This document shows, in pieces, positions 1-9,142 of a stretch of 64,000 nt of DNA. Position 1 is the first letter of the stretch, and each line of letters opens with the position of its first letter. This DNA is from Natronoarchaeum mannanilyticum (GTDB lineage Archaea; Halobacteriota; Halobacteria; Halobacteriales; Natronoarchaeaceae): NCBI RefSeq assembly GCF_039522665.1, contig NZ_BAAADV010000008.1, positions 164,909 through 228,908 of the forward strand, written 5' to 3'. The notes beneath the pieces are model-generated. The model saw nothing but the letters and a program-made list of their open reading frames with translations. It did no database searches and was not told the DNA's origin. A program made the translations under genes and the position numbers.

Positions 1-1023
1 GTAGTCGAGAATCTCCTGTTGTTGGCTCTCGCTGACGACGGGCCCCATCTGGCCGTCGTCGTCGATGCCGCCGCCGAGCGGGATGTTTTCGGCGATGTCG
101 GCCATCTTCTCGACCAGCTCGTCGGCGACGTCCTCGTGGACGACGACGCGAGAGTTGGCCCAGCACATCTGCCCCGCGTTCATGAAGATGCCGTACTGGA
201 TGCCCCGCGCCGCGGCGTCGAGGTCGGCGTCCGGGTAGACGACGGCCGGCCCCTTCCCGCCGAGTTCCAGCGTCACGTCGGCGACGGCCTCAGCGGCGTC
301 CTGCTGGATCGTCTTCCCGACGCCGGTGGAGCCGGTGAAGGTGACGTGATCGACGTCCTCGTGGCCGGCCAGCGCGCTGCCGGCCTCCGAGCCGGATCCG
401 GGGACGACGTTGACGACGCCGTCGGGGAGCCCGGCTTCTTCGGCCGCTTTCGCGTAGTACAGCGCCGACAGCGGCGTCACGCTCGACGGTTTGAGGACGA
501 CGCTGTTCCCGGTCGCCAGCGCCGGGGCGACGCTGCGCCCGGCCAGCTGGAACGGGTAGTTCCACGGGGAGATGTGGGCGGTCACGCCGACGGGGTCGCG
601 CGTCGTGTAGTTGAGCCGGGAGTCGGAGACGGGGATCTCGCTGCCCTGGATCTTGTCGGTCCAGCCGGCGTAGTGCCGGAACGTATCGATGACCATGTCG
701 ATCTCCATCCCCGCCTCGAACGGCGTCTTGCCGTTGTCGTGGGACTCTACCATCGTGATCTCGTCTTTCAGCTCCTCGATGGCGTCGGCCATCGCGTGGA
801 TCTTCTCGCGGCGGACGTCGGGATCCATCGTCCGCCACTCGGAGTCGCGGTCGGCAGCCTCGGTAGCCGCCTGGACGGCCGCGTCCACGTCGGTGGCGTC
901 GGCCTTCTGGACGGTCGCGTAGGCCGACTCCGTCGCGGGGTCCTCCGTCGTGATGGTCTCGCCGCTGTTCGCTTCACGCCACTCTCCGCCGATATACAGG
1001 TCTGTGGGCCCGGAGTACTCCAT
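1..1023 (-). CDS. Aldehyde dehydrogenase, PaaZ-type, C-terminus cut by window edge
   Basis: NAD(P)-dependent aldehyde dehydrogenase. 341 residues are visible, starting MEYSGPTDLY, and the frame stays open to base 1; the family is usually about 490 residues, so the C-terminal third is outside. The oxyanion Asn is in PWNYPF (about N154), the general base Glu in LELGGKGP (about E253) and the nucleophile Cys in NAGQMCWAN (about C287). The next gene upstream on the same strand is a MaoC hydratase. Bacterial PaaZ fuses exactly these two activities, so together they may be a split PaaZ that opens oxepin-CoA and oxidises the semialdehyde. That assignment rests on context; another CoA-pathway semialdehyde is possible. 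Confidence 0.9.
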   Translation of the reverse strand, partial: MEYSGPTDLYIGGEWREANSGETITTEDPATESAYATVQKADATDVDAAVQAATEAADRDSEWRTMDPDVRREKIHAMADAIEELKDEITMVESHDNGKTPFEAGMEIDMVIDTFRHYAGWTDKIQGSEIPVSDSRLNYTTRDPVGVTAHISPWNYPFQLAGRSVAPALATGNSVVLKPSSVTPLSALYYAKAAEEAGLPDGVVNVVPGSGSEAGSALAGHEDVDHVTFTGSTGVGKTIQQDAAEAVADVTLELGGKGPAVVYPDADLDAAARGIQYGIFMNAGQMCWANSRVVVHEDVADELVEKMADIAENIPLGGGIDDDGQMGPVVSESQQQEILDY

Positions 1024-1171
1024 TGCAGGCAGAACATGTACGCCGTTCGTCTTAATGATTGTCGTTGACCGGCCGCTTTGGCGCTACGATTCCTCGTTGG
1101 AGTGAACCACGTCCAGCAACCCGTTTTCGAGCAGCTGCTGGCCGGGGCTGGGTAGCGCCGTCCGGCGTCGA

Positions 1172-1630
1172 TCAGTCTTTCTTCTTGATGAGGAACTTCA
1201 TGTCGCCCTCGAAGACGACGGTGTCCTCCTGGTTCTCCATATGGGTGTCGAGAACGACCAGGCCGACGTCGTCGCGGCCGACCTCTTTCTTGTTGGAGAC
1301 GCTCATCTCGAGCTGGAGCGTGTCGCCGATGTTGACGGGGTTCGGGAGGTCCATGTAGTTCATCCCGAGGAACGCGTAGGCCGTCCGCTCGACGATCCCG
1401 GTCCGGTAGACGAAGCCGGTCGCCTGGACGAACGTCATCGGACCGTGGGCGATCCGCTCGCCGAAGTCCTGCTCCTCGGCGTACTCCTTGTTGGTGTGGA
1501 GTTCGGTCCAGTCGCCCGACAGCGCGGAGTGCATCACGAAGTCCGACTCCGTGACCGTCCGACCGACGCTGATGAACTCCTGTCCTTCTTCGAAATCTTC
1601 GAAATGGTGTGGCTCGTAGCTGTACGCCAT
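1172..1630 (-). CDS. MaoC-like (R)-enoyl-CoA hydratase, possible split PaaZ hydratase
   Basis: 152-residue hot-dog protein. The hydratase signature is recognisable around SALSGDWTELHTNKEYA (about residues 35-52) with the catalytic Asp and His kept, while the usual N-P between them is T-E. Length fits a single MaoC domain. A TATA-like TTATAAAT lies at 1653-1660 on the minus strand, about 25 nt before the ATG, as expected for a leaderless haloarchaeal transcript. The aldehyde dehydrogenase follows 148 bp downstream on the same strand. Inferred role: hydration or ring opening of an enoyl/oxepin-CoA. Confidence 0.85.
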   Translation of the reverse strand: MAYSYEPHHFEDFEEGQEFISVGRTVTESDFVMHSALSGDWTELHTNKEYAEEQDFGERIAHGPMTFVQATGFVYRTGIVERTAYAFLGMNYMDLPNPVNIGDTLQLEMSVSNKKEVGRDDVGLVVLDTHMENQEDTVVFEGDMKFLIKKKD

Positions 1631-1767
1631 ATCTACTCATTTGCCAGGACGCATTTATAACTTTACACCCTGACATTCGGGCGTCGCGGAGAGATGAGCT
1701 CGCCCGTGAGTGGACGGACTACCGCGACCAGTACGTATTTACTGCCAGTTGTCGAACGTGATACCCG

Positions 1768-2163
1768 ATGTCAAGCGTTGCTGACGAGGTCCGCGAGCGC
1801 GTCGAGTCCGACGCGTTCTGCGAGACACTTGGTATCGACGTGGTGGAACTGGAGACGGGCTACGCCCGGACTGAACTGACGATCACCGAGGAGTTGCTGA
1901 ACTTCCACGGCACGCCGCACGGCGGCGCCATCTACTCGCTGGCGGACGCCGCCTTCGCCGCGGCGTCGAACTCCCGCGGGGAGCCGGCCGTGGCGCTGGA
2001 GACGAACATCTCCTACCTGGAAGCCGTCGACACCGGTGAGACACTCACGGCCACCGCAGAGGAGACACACGTCGCCGGATCGACCGCCGAGTACGAGGTC
2101 GAGGTGACCGACGGCGACGACGGTCGCATCGCGACGTTCCGCGGTCGCGTCTACCGACCCTAG
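1768..2163 (+). CDS. paaI: PaaI-family acyl-CoA thioesterase
   Basis: 131 residues, one hot-dog fold. The HGG..SLAD signature (HGGAIYSLADAAFAA) is characteristic of PaaI thioesterases, which hydrolyse (hydroxy)phenylacetyl-CoA and clear stalled CoA esters. The start is the ATG after TACCCG. Its stop overlaps the 3' end of the convergent PaaK gene by 4 bp. The neighbours are phenylacetate-type genes, which supports the symbol. Confidence 0.88.
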   Translation: MSSVADEVRERVESDAFCETLGIDVVELETGYARTELTITEELLNFHGTPHGGAIYSLADAAFAAASNSRGEPAVALETNISYLEAVDTGETLTATAEETHVAGSTAEYEVEVTDGDDGRIATFRGRVYRP

Positions 2164-3449
2164 TTGCGGTGATCGTAGACGCGCTGGACCTTGCCGACCT
2201 CGCTGCGACCGATCTCGCCGTGGTCGACGAGGTTGAGTTCGTCCGGCGTGAACTGGAGGACGTTCGACAGCCGCTCGGCGATCTCTTTTTCGAGCGACTG
2301 CTTGCTCCGGTCGAGATCCTCCTCGCACTCGATAGTGAGTTCCATCACGTCGAGGTTGTTCTCCTTGTCGAGATCGATGCGGTAGTGGGGGGCAACGCCG
2401 TCGATGTCGAGGACGACGTGTTCGATCTCGCTGGGGTAGAGGTTCACGCCCCGAACGATGAGCAGATCGTCGGCGCGGCCGGTGACGTTGTCCATGCGCA
2501 CCATCGTGCGGCCGCATTCGCACTCCTCGTAGTTCAGCGTCGTCAGATCGCCCGTGCGGTACCGCAGGACCGGGAGAGCCTCTTTCGTCAGGGTCGTCAG
2601 GACGAGTTCGCCCTCCTCGCCTTCCTCGACGGGTTCGCCGGTGCGCGGGTCGACGACCTCCGGGTAGAAGTGGTCCTCCCAGATGTGCAGGCCGTTCTGG
2701 GCTTCGTGGCACTCACAGGAGACGCCGGGGCCGATGATCTCCGAAAGCCCGTAGATGTCGATGCCGTCGACGTCGAGTCGCTCCTCGATCTCCTCGCGCA
2801 TCGGGTCCGTACACGGTTCGGCACCGAAGATAATCGTCGAGATGGGCAGCTCCCGGGGATCGTAGCCCATCTCCTCGGCGGTCTCGGCGAGATACAGCGC
2901 GTAGGAGGGTGTGCAGGTGAACACGTCGCTTTCCAGGTCGGTCATCAGTTCGACCTGTCGCTGGGTCCCGCCGCTTCCGACGGGAATGACGGTCGCGCCC
3001 AGCTCCTCGACGCCGTAGTGCAGGCCCAGGCCGCCGGTGAAGAGTCCGTAGCCGTAGGCGTTCTGGACGGTTCCACCCTCCTCGGCACCGCTCGCCGCGA
3101 GCGAGCGGGCGACGACCTCGCTCCAGACGTCGAGGTCGTCGTCGGTGTAGGAGACGATCTTGGGCTTGCCGGTCGTGCCCGAGGAGGCGTGGATGCGGGC
3201 GACTTCTTCGTCGTCGACGGCGAAGAGGCCGTCCGGATACTCGTCGCGGAAGTCCTCCTTCCTCGTCATCGGCAGTTTCGTGATGTCCTCCACACCGTCG
3301 ATATCGTCGGGTGAGAGGCCCATCTCGTCGAGCGTCTCGCGGTAGAACGGTACGTTCTCGTAGGCGTGTGCGACCGTCTCGCGGAGGCGCTCGCTTTGCA
3401 GTTCGCGCAGCTCCTCGCGGTCGGACGCCTCTACGGGCTTGGGCTCCAT
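2160..3449 (-). CDS. paaK: Phenylacetate-CoA ligase (copy 1)
   Basis: 429-residue AMP-forming ligase of the PaaK family: carboxylate + ATP + CoA to acyl-CoA + AMP + PPi. The P-loop-like SSGTTGKPK is at about residues 88-96, the adenylate motif YGLSE is central, and YRTGDL and a C-terminal lid ending VYDHRN are present. I chose the ATG giving MEPKPVEAS; the frame stays open 25 codons further upstream, but those residues do not align with copy 2. It is very similar to the ligase at 18988-20289, with long identical blocks around the zinc-like CECGRTMVRMDNVTGR segment. The substrate is inferred from the family. Confidence 0.92.
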   Translation of the reverse strand: MEPKPVEASDREELRELQSERLRETVAHAYENVPFYRETLDEMGLSPDDIDGVEDITKLPMTRKEDFRDEYPDGLFAVDDEEVARIHASSGTTGKPKIVSYTDDDLDVWSEVVARSLAASGAEEGGTVQNAYGYGLFTGGLGLHYGVEELGATVIPVGSGGTQRQVELMTDLESDVFTCTPSYALYLAETAEEMGYDPRELPISTIIFGAEPCTDPMREEIEERLDVDGIDIYGLSEIIGPGVSCECHEAQNGLHIWEDHFYPEVVDPRTGEPVEEGEEGELVLTTLTKEALPVLRYRTGDLTTLNYEECECGRTMVRMDNVTGRADDLLIVRGVNLYPSEIEHVVLDIDGVAPHYRIDLDKENNLDVMELTIECEEDLDRSKQSLEKEIAERLSNVLQFTPDELNLVDHGEIGRSEVGKVQRVYDHRN

Positions 3450-3602
3450 GCTTCGATCGTTGATAGCAGTACTACCAATAAAATGGTTTGGGTCATTATT
3501 ACGCAAGCCTGTCCGATCATCCAACGTGAATGCTGGTGCGTACCCGTCGAGGTCGGTCTCGGGAGGAAAAGGTATTTTTCGTCACCGCCGGAACAGAGCG
3601 GT

Positions 3603-4775
3603 ATGCGGGATGCCTACATAATCGGCGCAGGGCAGACGCCGTTCGGCGCGATGCCCGAGGAGAGCTATCGCTCGTTGTTCACGGCGGCCTACGAGGAAGC
3701 CGCAGACAGTGTCCCCGACGGGTTCGACGACGCCGACGTCGACGAGGCGGTCGTCGGGTCGCTGGGCGTCGGGGGGCGCCAGCTCGGGCTGTCGGGGCCG
3801 GCGGCGACGGAACACGCCGGGCTCCACGGGATCCCGAGTTCGCGCGTCGAGAACGCGTGTGCCGCCTCCGGCTACGCCGTCCGGCAGGCCGTCCAGGCGG
3901 TCAAAAGCGGGATGGCCGACGTGGCCCTCGGCGGCGGCGTCGAACTGATGACCGACATGAGCAGCGACGTGACCAAGTACTGGCTGGGGGTCTCCGGCGA
4001 GACGGAGTGGGAACGCCTGACCGGGACGACGTTCTCGGGCGTCTACGCCCAGATGGCGAGCGCCTACATGGACGAGTACGAGGCGACGCCGGAGCACCTC
4101 TCGATGGTCGCGGTCAAGAATCACGAAAACGGCGCGAAAAACCCGAAGGCGCACCTCGGCTTCGAGTGCTCGCTGGAGGACGCCGTCGACGCGCCGGTCG
4201 TCGCGGACCCGCTGAACCTCTATCACTGCTGTCCCACCTCCGACGGGGCGGCGGCGGTGCTGGTCGCGAGCGAGGACGTCGTCTCCGAGTACACCGACGA
4301 CCCAATCCGCGTCGCCGGGGTCGGGGCGGCCAGCGAACGCGTCGGACTGTTCCAGCGCGACACCTACACCGCCATCTCCTCCTCGGAGACGGCCGCCGAG
4401 TCCGCCTACGATCAGGCTGACATCGAACCGGCGGAGCTGGACTTCGCGGAGGTCCACGACTGCTTTGCGATCGCCGAGCTGCTCGCCTACGAGGATCTGG
4501 GCTTCTGCGACCGGGGCGAAGCCCCCCAACTCCTCGAAGAGGGGCGAACCGAACTCGGCGGAGACCTGCCCGTCAACGCGTCGGGCGGGCTGAAATCGAA
4601 GGGCCACCCCATCGGCGCGACCGGCGCCGGCCAGATCGCGGAGGCGTTCAAGCAGCTCAGCGGGAAAGCCGGCGACCGTCAAGTCGAGGACGCGAACGTC
4701 GGACTGACGCACAACGTCGGCGGGAGCGGCGGCGGCGCCGTCGTTCACATTCTCGAACGGGAGGTGGCGCGATGA
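3603..4775 (+). CDS. SCP-2-type thiolase
   Basis: 390-residue thiolase. Nucleophile Cys is in VENACAASGYA (C86); GHPIGATGAGQ carries the catalytic His; the C-terminal motif is HNVGGSGGG, with His where classical beta-ketothiolases have Cys, as in SCP-x/archaeal thiolases. The ATG of the next gene overlaps its stop (ATGA), so the two are translationally coupled. In archaea such thiolases form complexes with HMG-CoA-synthase-like and DUF35 proteins, which matches the downstream gene. The start is the ATG after AGCGGT; the open frame upstream is not protein-like. Confidence 0.9.
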   Translation: MRDAYIIGAGQTPFGAMPEESYRSLFTAAYEEAADSVPDGFDDADVDEAVVGSLGVGGRQLGLSGPAATEHAGLHGIPSSRVENACAASGYAVRQAVQAVKSGMADVALGGGVELMTDMSSDVTKYWLGVSGETEWERLTGTTFSGVYAQMASAYMDEYEATPEHLSMVAVKNHENGAKNPKAHLGFECSLEDAVDAPVVADPLNLYHCCPTSDGAAAVLVASEDVVSEYTDDPIRVAGVGAASERVGLFQRDTYTAISSSETAAESAYDQADIEPAELDFAEVHDCFAIAELLAYEDLGFCDRGEAPQLLEEGRTELGGDLPVNASGGLKSKGHPIGATGAGQIAEAFKQLSGKAGDRQVEDANVGLTHNVGGSGGGAVVHILEREVAR

Positions 4776-6208
4776 GCGACGCCCGCATCGCCGGCATCGG
4801 CGCGTACGCTCCCCGCCTGCGCATCGCCGCGGAGGAGTTCGAGGAGGCGTGGGGGAGCTTCGACGCGGCGGGCGTCGAACGGAAGGCCGTCCCCGAGGCC
4901 GACGAGGACGCGCTCACGATGGGCGTCGAGGCCGCGCGCCGGGCGCTGTCGGCCGCCGACGCCGACGGGGCGGACGTGCGCCACCTCTCCTTCGCGACGA
5001 CGACGCCCCCGATGGCCGAGGAGGACCTGACCGCGCGCATCGCGAGCATCCTCGGGACGCCCGAGAGCGTGCGGACCGAGACGCACACGGGCAGCACCCG
5101 CGCCGGCGCGCAGGCGTTCGAGGCCGCGCTCGCGGCCGGGCCGTGGAACGACGGCGTCGGGCTGGTCGTCGTCGGCGACTGCCCGCGCGGCGAACCGGAC
5201 AGCGAGGTGGAACACGCCGCCGGCGCCGGCGCCGCCGCCCTGGTCGTCGACGGCGACGGACCGGGACGGGTCGTCGACAGTAGCTCCCACGTCGTCCCCT
5301 ACCCAGGAACGCGGTTCCGGCCGACCGGAAGCGAGGAGACGGCCGGGCTGGGCGTCACGCAGTACGACCGGCAGGCGTTCACCGCGGCGCTGGGCGGCGC
5401 CGTGGATGCACTCGACGCCGCTCCGGACGGCGTCGACGCCGCCGCCGTGCAGTCGCCGGACGGCAAGCTCCCCTACCGCGGTGCCGGCGCGCTCGGCGTC
5501 GATACCGAGACGATCGCCGCCGCGGAGACGGTCAGCGCGCTCGGGGACACCGGCGCGGCGAGCGTCTTCCTCGGGGCTGCGACGGCGTTCGAGGACGGCG
5601 CCGAGCAGGTCCTCCTGGCGGCCTACGGGAACGGTGCCGGCGCGAACGTCGCCGTGGTCGACGGGCCGATTCCCGTCGAGAGTGCGCTGGAGGGCGACGC
5701 CGAGTTGACCTACGCCGAGTACCTGCGCCGGCGCGGCGAGATCACCGGCGACGAACCCGAGGGTGGCGGCGCGTACGTCAGCATCCCCTCCTGGCAGCGG
5801 ACCGTCGACCAGCGCCACCGGCTGGTCGCCGGCGAGTGTCCGGGGTGTGGCGCCCTGAACTTCCCGCCGAGCGGGGCCTGCAGGCGCTGTAACGCCACCG
5901 CCGACGCGTACGACCCCGTCCCCCTGCCGGGGACCGGCACCGTCGAGGCCGTCACGACCATCGCGCAGGGCGGCGCGCCGCCGGAGTTCGTCGAACAGCA
6001 GTCCAAGAGCGGCCCCTTCGTCAGCGCCGTCGTCGCACTCGACGGCCCCCGCGGTGAGGAGACGGTCAGCATCCCAACCCAGGTGCTCGCGAGCGACGAC
6101 GAGGTCGAGATCGGGACGCGCGTCGAGACGACGATCCGGCGCATCTACACCCAGGAAGACGTCATCCGATACGGGTTCAAGGCGCGGGTCGCGTCCGACG
6201 TGCGGTAG
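4772..6208 (+). CDS. HMG-CoA-synthase-like domain fused to DUF35/OB-fold protein
   Basis: 478 residues. The first ~330 have the thiolase fold of archaeal HMG-CoA synthase. Residues ~345-470 form a DUF35 unit: a rubredoxin-like zinc ribbon (CPGCG...CRRC) followed by an OB fold that binds acyl-CoA. At the place where HMG-CoA synthase has its catalytic Cys the sequence reads THTGSTRAGAQ (S108/T109), and the only Cys in the N-terminal domain lies in VVVGDCPRG. The domain therefore looks non-catalytic or mechanistically different. It is coupled by ATGA overlap to the SCP-2-type thiolase, probably as a partner subunit. The true mevalonate-pathway enzyme is likely elsewhere. Confidence 0.82.
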   Translation: MSDARIAGIGAYAPRLRIAAEEFEEAWGSFDAAGVERKAVPEADEDALTMGVEAARRALSAADADGADVRHLSFATTTPPMAEEDLTARIASILGTPESVRTETHTGSTRAGAQAFEAALAAGPWNDGVGLVVVGDCPRGEPDSEVEHAAGAGAAALVVDGDGPGRVVDSSSHVVPYPGTRFRPTGSEETAGLGVTQYDRQAFTAALGGAVDALDAAPDGVDAAAVQSPDGKLPYRGAGALGVDTETIAAAETVSALGDTGAASVFLGAATAFEDGAEQVLLAAYGNGAGANVAVVDGPIPVESALEGDAELTYAEYLRRRGEITGDEPEGGGAYVSIPSWQRTVDQRHRLVAGECPGCGALNFPPSGACRRCNATADAYDPVPLPGTGTVEAVTTIAQGGAPPEFVEQQSKSGPFVSAVVALDGPRGEETVSIPTQVLASDDEVEIGTRVETTIRRIYTQEDVIRYGFKARVASDVR

Positions 6209-7348
6209 TCACGGCCGCTCGAAGACGGTCGCGACGCCCTGTCCGAAGCCGACACACATCGTCGCGAGGCCGACGTCGGCCTCGCGCGTCTCCATCTCGT
6301 GGAGCAGCGTCGTGGAGATGCGCGCGCCCGAACACCCCAGCGGGTGGCCGAGCGCGATGGCGCCGCCGTTGACGTTCAGTTTCTCGTCTGGAATCTCCAG
6401 CTCGTCCGCGCAGTGGAGGCTCTGGGCGGCGAAGGCCTCGTTGAGCTCGACGAGGTCGACGTCGTCCATCGTCAGGTTGGCGTCGGCGAGCGCGGCGCGG
6501 GTGGCCGGAATCGGCCCCCGGCCCATGACCAGCGGGTCGACGCCGACGACGGCGCGCGTCGTCACGCGGGCGAGGACGTCGAGGTCGTGTTCCTCGGCGT
6601 ACGACGCCGAAGTGACCAGCAGGCCGGCCGCGCCGTCGGTCAGCGGCGAGGCGTTGCCCGGCGTGACCGAGGCCTCGTCGTCGTCCCGGAACACCGTCGG
6701 GAGATCGTTCAGTGTCTCGAACGTGGTGTCCGGGCGCGGCGTTTCGTCCTCGTCGACGAGCCCCTCGTCGGTCTCGACGGGGACGAGTTCGTCGTCGAAG
6801 CGGCCGCTCTCGGTCGCCTCGACGGCGCGTTCGTGCGAGCGGAGCGCGAAGCGGTCCTGGTCCTCGCGGGAGATGCTGTGTTCGCGGGCGATGGTTTCGG
6901 CGGTCTGTCCCATCGGGAGCCTGTCGGGGTCGTAGCGCCGCTCGATAGCCGGGTGCAGCCAGTCGGAGAAGGGAATCCGGCTCATCTGTTCGACCCCGGC
7001 GACGGGGTAGACCGCGCCGTCGCCGGCCTCGATGGCGCGGGCGGCGTCGTTGAGCGCCGTCAGCGAGGAGCCACAGAGGCGGGTCGTCGTCGACCCCGGT
7101 ACCGTCTCGGGGAAGCCGCCCGCGAGAAGCGACTGGCGGGCGAGGTTGCGGCCCTGTTCGTTCTCCTGGTTCGCACAGCCCAGTCTGAAGTCGTCCCAGT
7201 CGGCGGCCGGGACGCCGGTTCGCTCGACCAGCGCGTCCAGTATCGTCGTCACGAGGTCTTCGGGGTACTGCTCGGCGAGCGCGCCGTCCTTTCTCGCCTG
7301 CGGCGTCCGGACGGCGTCGACGATAACGGCTTGCTGTGAATCGCTCAT
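6209..7348 (-). CDS. Acetyl-CoA acyltransferase (beta-ketothiolase), PaaJ-like
   Basis: 379 residues with all classical thiolase motifs: TTTRLCGSSLTAL (nucleophile Cys), NVNGGAIALGHPLGCSG (His) and the C-terminal CVGFGQG (second Cys). The start is the ATG giving MSDSQQAVIVDAVRTP; an in-frame ATG 30 nt upstream exists but adds an atypical extension. It is convergent with the preceding gene (stops abut) and divergent from the 3-hydroxyacyl-CoA dehydrogenase 100 bp away. Role: thiolytic release of acetyl-CoA, the last step of beta-oxidation or of the phenylacetate lower pathway. Confidence 0.92.
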   Translation of the reverse strand: MSDSQQAVIVDAVRTPQARKDGALAEQYPEDLVTTILDALVERTGVPAADWDDFRLGCANQENEQGRNLARQSLLAGGFPETVPGSTTTRLCGSSLTALNDAARAIEAGDGAVYPVAGVEQMSRIPFSDWLHPAIERRYDPDRLPMGQTAETIAREHSISREDQDRFALRSHERAVEATESGRFDDELVPVETDEGLVDEDETPRPDTTFETLNDLPTVFRDDDEASVTPGNASPLTDGAAGLLVTSASYAEEHDLDVLARVTTRAVVGVDPLVMGRGPIPATRAALADANLTMDDVDLVELNEAFAAQSLHCADELEIPDEKLNVNGGAIALGHPLGCSGARISTTLLHEMETREADVGLATMCVGFGQGVATVFERP

Positions 7349-7448
7349 CCTGACAGGACCTTGTACAGGAGAGGACATTAATTCTCTGCCTGCCGGGGGA
7401 CCGTCAGGCAGACAACGTTTTTACCCATCGACTCCGTGCGTCGAAACG

Positions 7449-8333
7449 ATGCACGTTGCCGTACTAGGAGCCGGCACTATGGGCCACGGCATAGCCCAGG
7501 TGTCCGCGATGGCTGGTCACGACGTCCGGATGCGCGACATCGACGAGGAGATCGTCGACGACGGACTGGCCAGCATCGAAGCGAACCTCGAAGGGGGTAT
7601 CGAACGCGGGAAAGTAACCGAAGACGAGGCCGAGGCCGCGATGGCGCGACTCGACGGCACCACGTCGCTCGAAGAAGCCGTCACGGGCGCCGACCTCGTC
7701 GTGGAGGCGGTGCCGGAGGACATGGAGATCAAACACGACACCGTGACCGAAGTCGAGTCCCACGTCGGGCGCGACACGGTCATCGCGTCGAACACGTCGT
7801 CGCTGTCGCTGACCGAGATCGCCAGCGCGCTGGACCACCCCGAGCGGTCCGTCGGGCTGCACTTTTTCAACCCCGTCCACATCATGGGGCTGGTCGAGAT
7901 CGTCGTCCCCGAACAGGCCAGCGGCGGGACGGTCGAGCGGGCCCACGAGTTCGTCGAGGGGATCGACAAGACGCCGGTCGAGGTGACGGACTCTCCGGGC
8001 TTTGCCTCCTCGCGACTCGGCGTCGCACTCGGCGTGGAGGCGATGCGGATGGTCGAGGAAGGCGTCGCGTCGCCGGCGGACATCGACGCGGCGATGGAAC
8101 TGGGCTACAACCACCCGATGGGGCCGATCGAGCTCGGCGACGTCGTCGGACTGGACGTCCGCCTGGACATCCTCGAGTACCTCCGGGAAGAACTGGGCGA
8201 GCGATTCAAACCGCCACAGGTGCTCAAGCGAAAGGTCCGTGCGGGCAAGCTCGGCAAGAAGTCGGGCGAAGGCTTCTACGTCTGGGAGGACGGGGAAATC
8301 GTCGGGACGAGCGGGGACTGGGGGGACGAGTGA
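7449..8333 (+). CDS. 3-hydroxyacyl-CoA dehydrogenase (PaaH/HbdA-like)
   Basis: 294 residues, the length of a monofunctional enzyme. N-terminal Rossmann motif GAGTMGHGIAQ; catalytic His in HFFNPVHIMGLVEIV; C-terminal dimerisation domain with NHPMGPIELGD. It oxidises 3-hydroxyacyl-CoA with NAD. The start ATG follows CGAAACG. Its stop overlaps the ATG of the enoyl-CoA hydratase (TGATG), giving a two-gene operon. Confidence 0.93.
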   Translation: MHVAVLGAGTMGHGIAQVSAMAGHDVRMRDIDEEIVDDGLASIEANLEGGIERGKVTEDEAEAAMARLDGTTSLEEAVTGADLVVEAVPEDMEIKHDTVTEVESHVGRDTVIASNTSSLSLTEIASALDHPERSVGLHFFNPVHIMGLVEIVVPEQASGGTVERAHEFVEGIDKTPVEVTDSPGFASSRLGVALGVEAMRMVEEGVASPADIDAAMELGYNHPMGPIELGDVVGLDVRLDILEYLREELGERFKPPQVLKRKVRAGKLGKKSGEGFYVWEDGEIVGTSGDWGDE

Positions 8334-9142
8334 TGACGCTCGAAGACGTCGCCGCCACCTGCGAGACAGTCAACGTGACGGTCGGCGACCGAGTGGACGG
8401 CGTCGCAACCGTCGAACTCTGCCGTCCGGACGCCCGCAACGCGCTCAACGCCCAGTTGCGGTCGGAACTGAAGGAGGTGTTCGACGAGATCCCGAACAGC
8501 GACGTCAAGGTCGTCGTTCTGACGGGCGCGGCGGACACCGGCGCGTTCGTCGCCGGCGCGGACGTGACCGAACTGCGGGAGCGCGACGCGCTCGAACAGC
8601 GCGAAGCCAGCAAACGCCCCCGCATCTACGAGCACGTCGACGACTGTCCGATGCCGGTCATCGCCCGCATCAACGGCCACGCGCTCGGCGGCGGCTGCGA
8701 ACTCATCCAGGCGTGTGACATCCGCATCGGACACGAGGACGCAAAGATCGGCCAGCCCGAGATCAACCTCGGAATCATGCCGGGCGGCGGCGGCACCCAG
8801 CGCCTTCCGCGGCTCGTCGGCGAAGGCCACGCGATGCGACTGATCCTCACCGGCGAACTGATCGACGCGACAGAGGCTCAAGACATCGGTCTCGTCGACG
8901 AGGTCCACGGCGACGACTCGTTCGACGACCGGGTGTACGAACTCGCCGAGTCGATGGCCGCCAAGAGCCCTGTCGCCCTCGAGTTCGCAAAGAAGTCGGT
9001 CAAGGCAGCGTCCCGGATGGACCTCGAATCCGGCATCGAGTACGAGGCGGAACTGTTCGCACAGCTGTTCGCGACCGAAGACAAGAACGAAGGCATCGAC
9101 GCCTTCTTCGAGGACCGCGACCCCGAGTGGCCGAGCGAGTGA
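8333..9142 (+). CDS. Enoyl-CoA hydratase/isomerase (PaaF/G-like)
   Basis: 269-residue crotonase. The oxyanion-hole GADVTEL and GHALGGGCEL are present and both catalytic Glu positions are kept (GGGCELIQACD and GQPEINLGIMPGGGGTQRL), so hydratase activity is expected. Translationally coupled to the dehydrogenase. With the thiolase and the split PaaZ it can account for the CoA-ester steps of phenylacetate breakdown, but generic beta-oxidation is equally compatible with sequence alone. Confidence 0.92.
   Translation: MTLEDVAATCETVNVTVGDRVDGVATVELCRPDARNALNAQLRSELKEVFDEIPNSDVKVVVLTGAADTGAFVAGADVTELRERDALEQREASKRPRIYEHVDDCPMPVIARINGHALGGGCELIQACDIRIGHEDAKIGQPEINLGIMPGGGGTQRLPRLVGEGHAMRLILTGELIDATEAQDIGLVDEVHGDDSFDDRVYELAESMAAKSPVALEFAKKSVKAASRMDLESGIEYEAELFAQLFATEDKNEGIDAFFEDRDPEWPSE

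Noticed and set aside
19-1068. Long plus-strand open frame opposite the aldehyde dehydrogenase
   Set aside because: High-GC codon usage leaves the antisense frame open; the sequence is Val/Arg/Asp repeats with no motif, while the minus strand gives a complete ALDH core.
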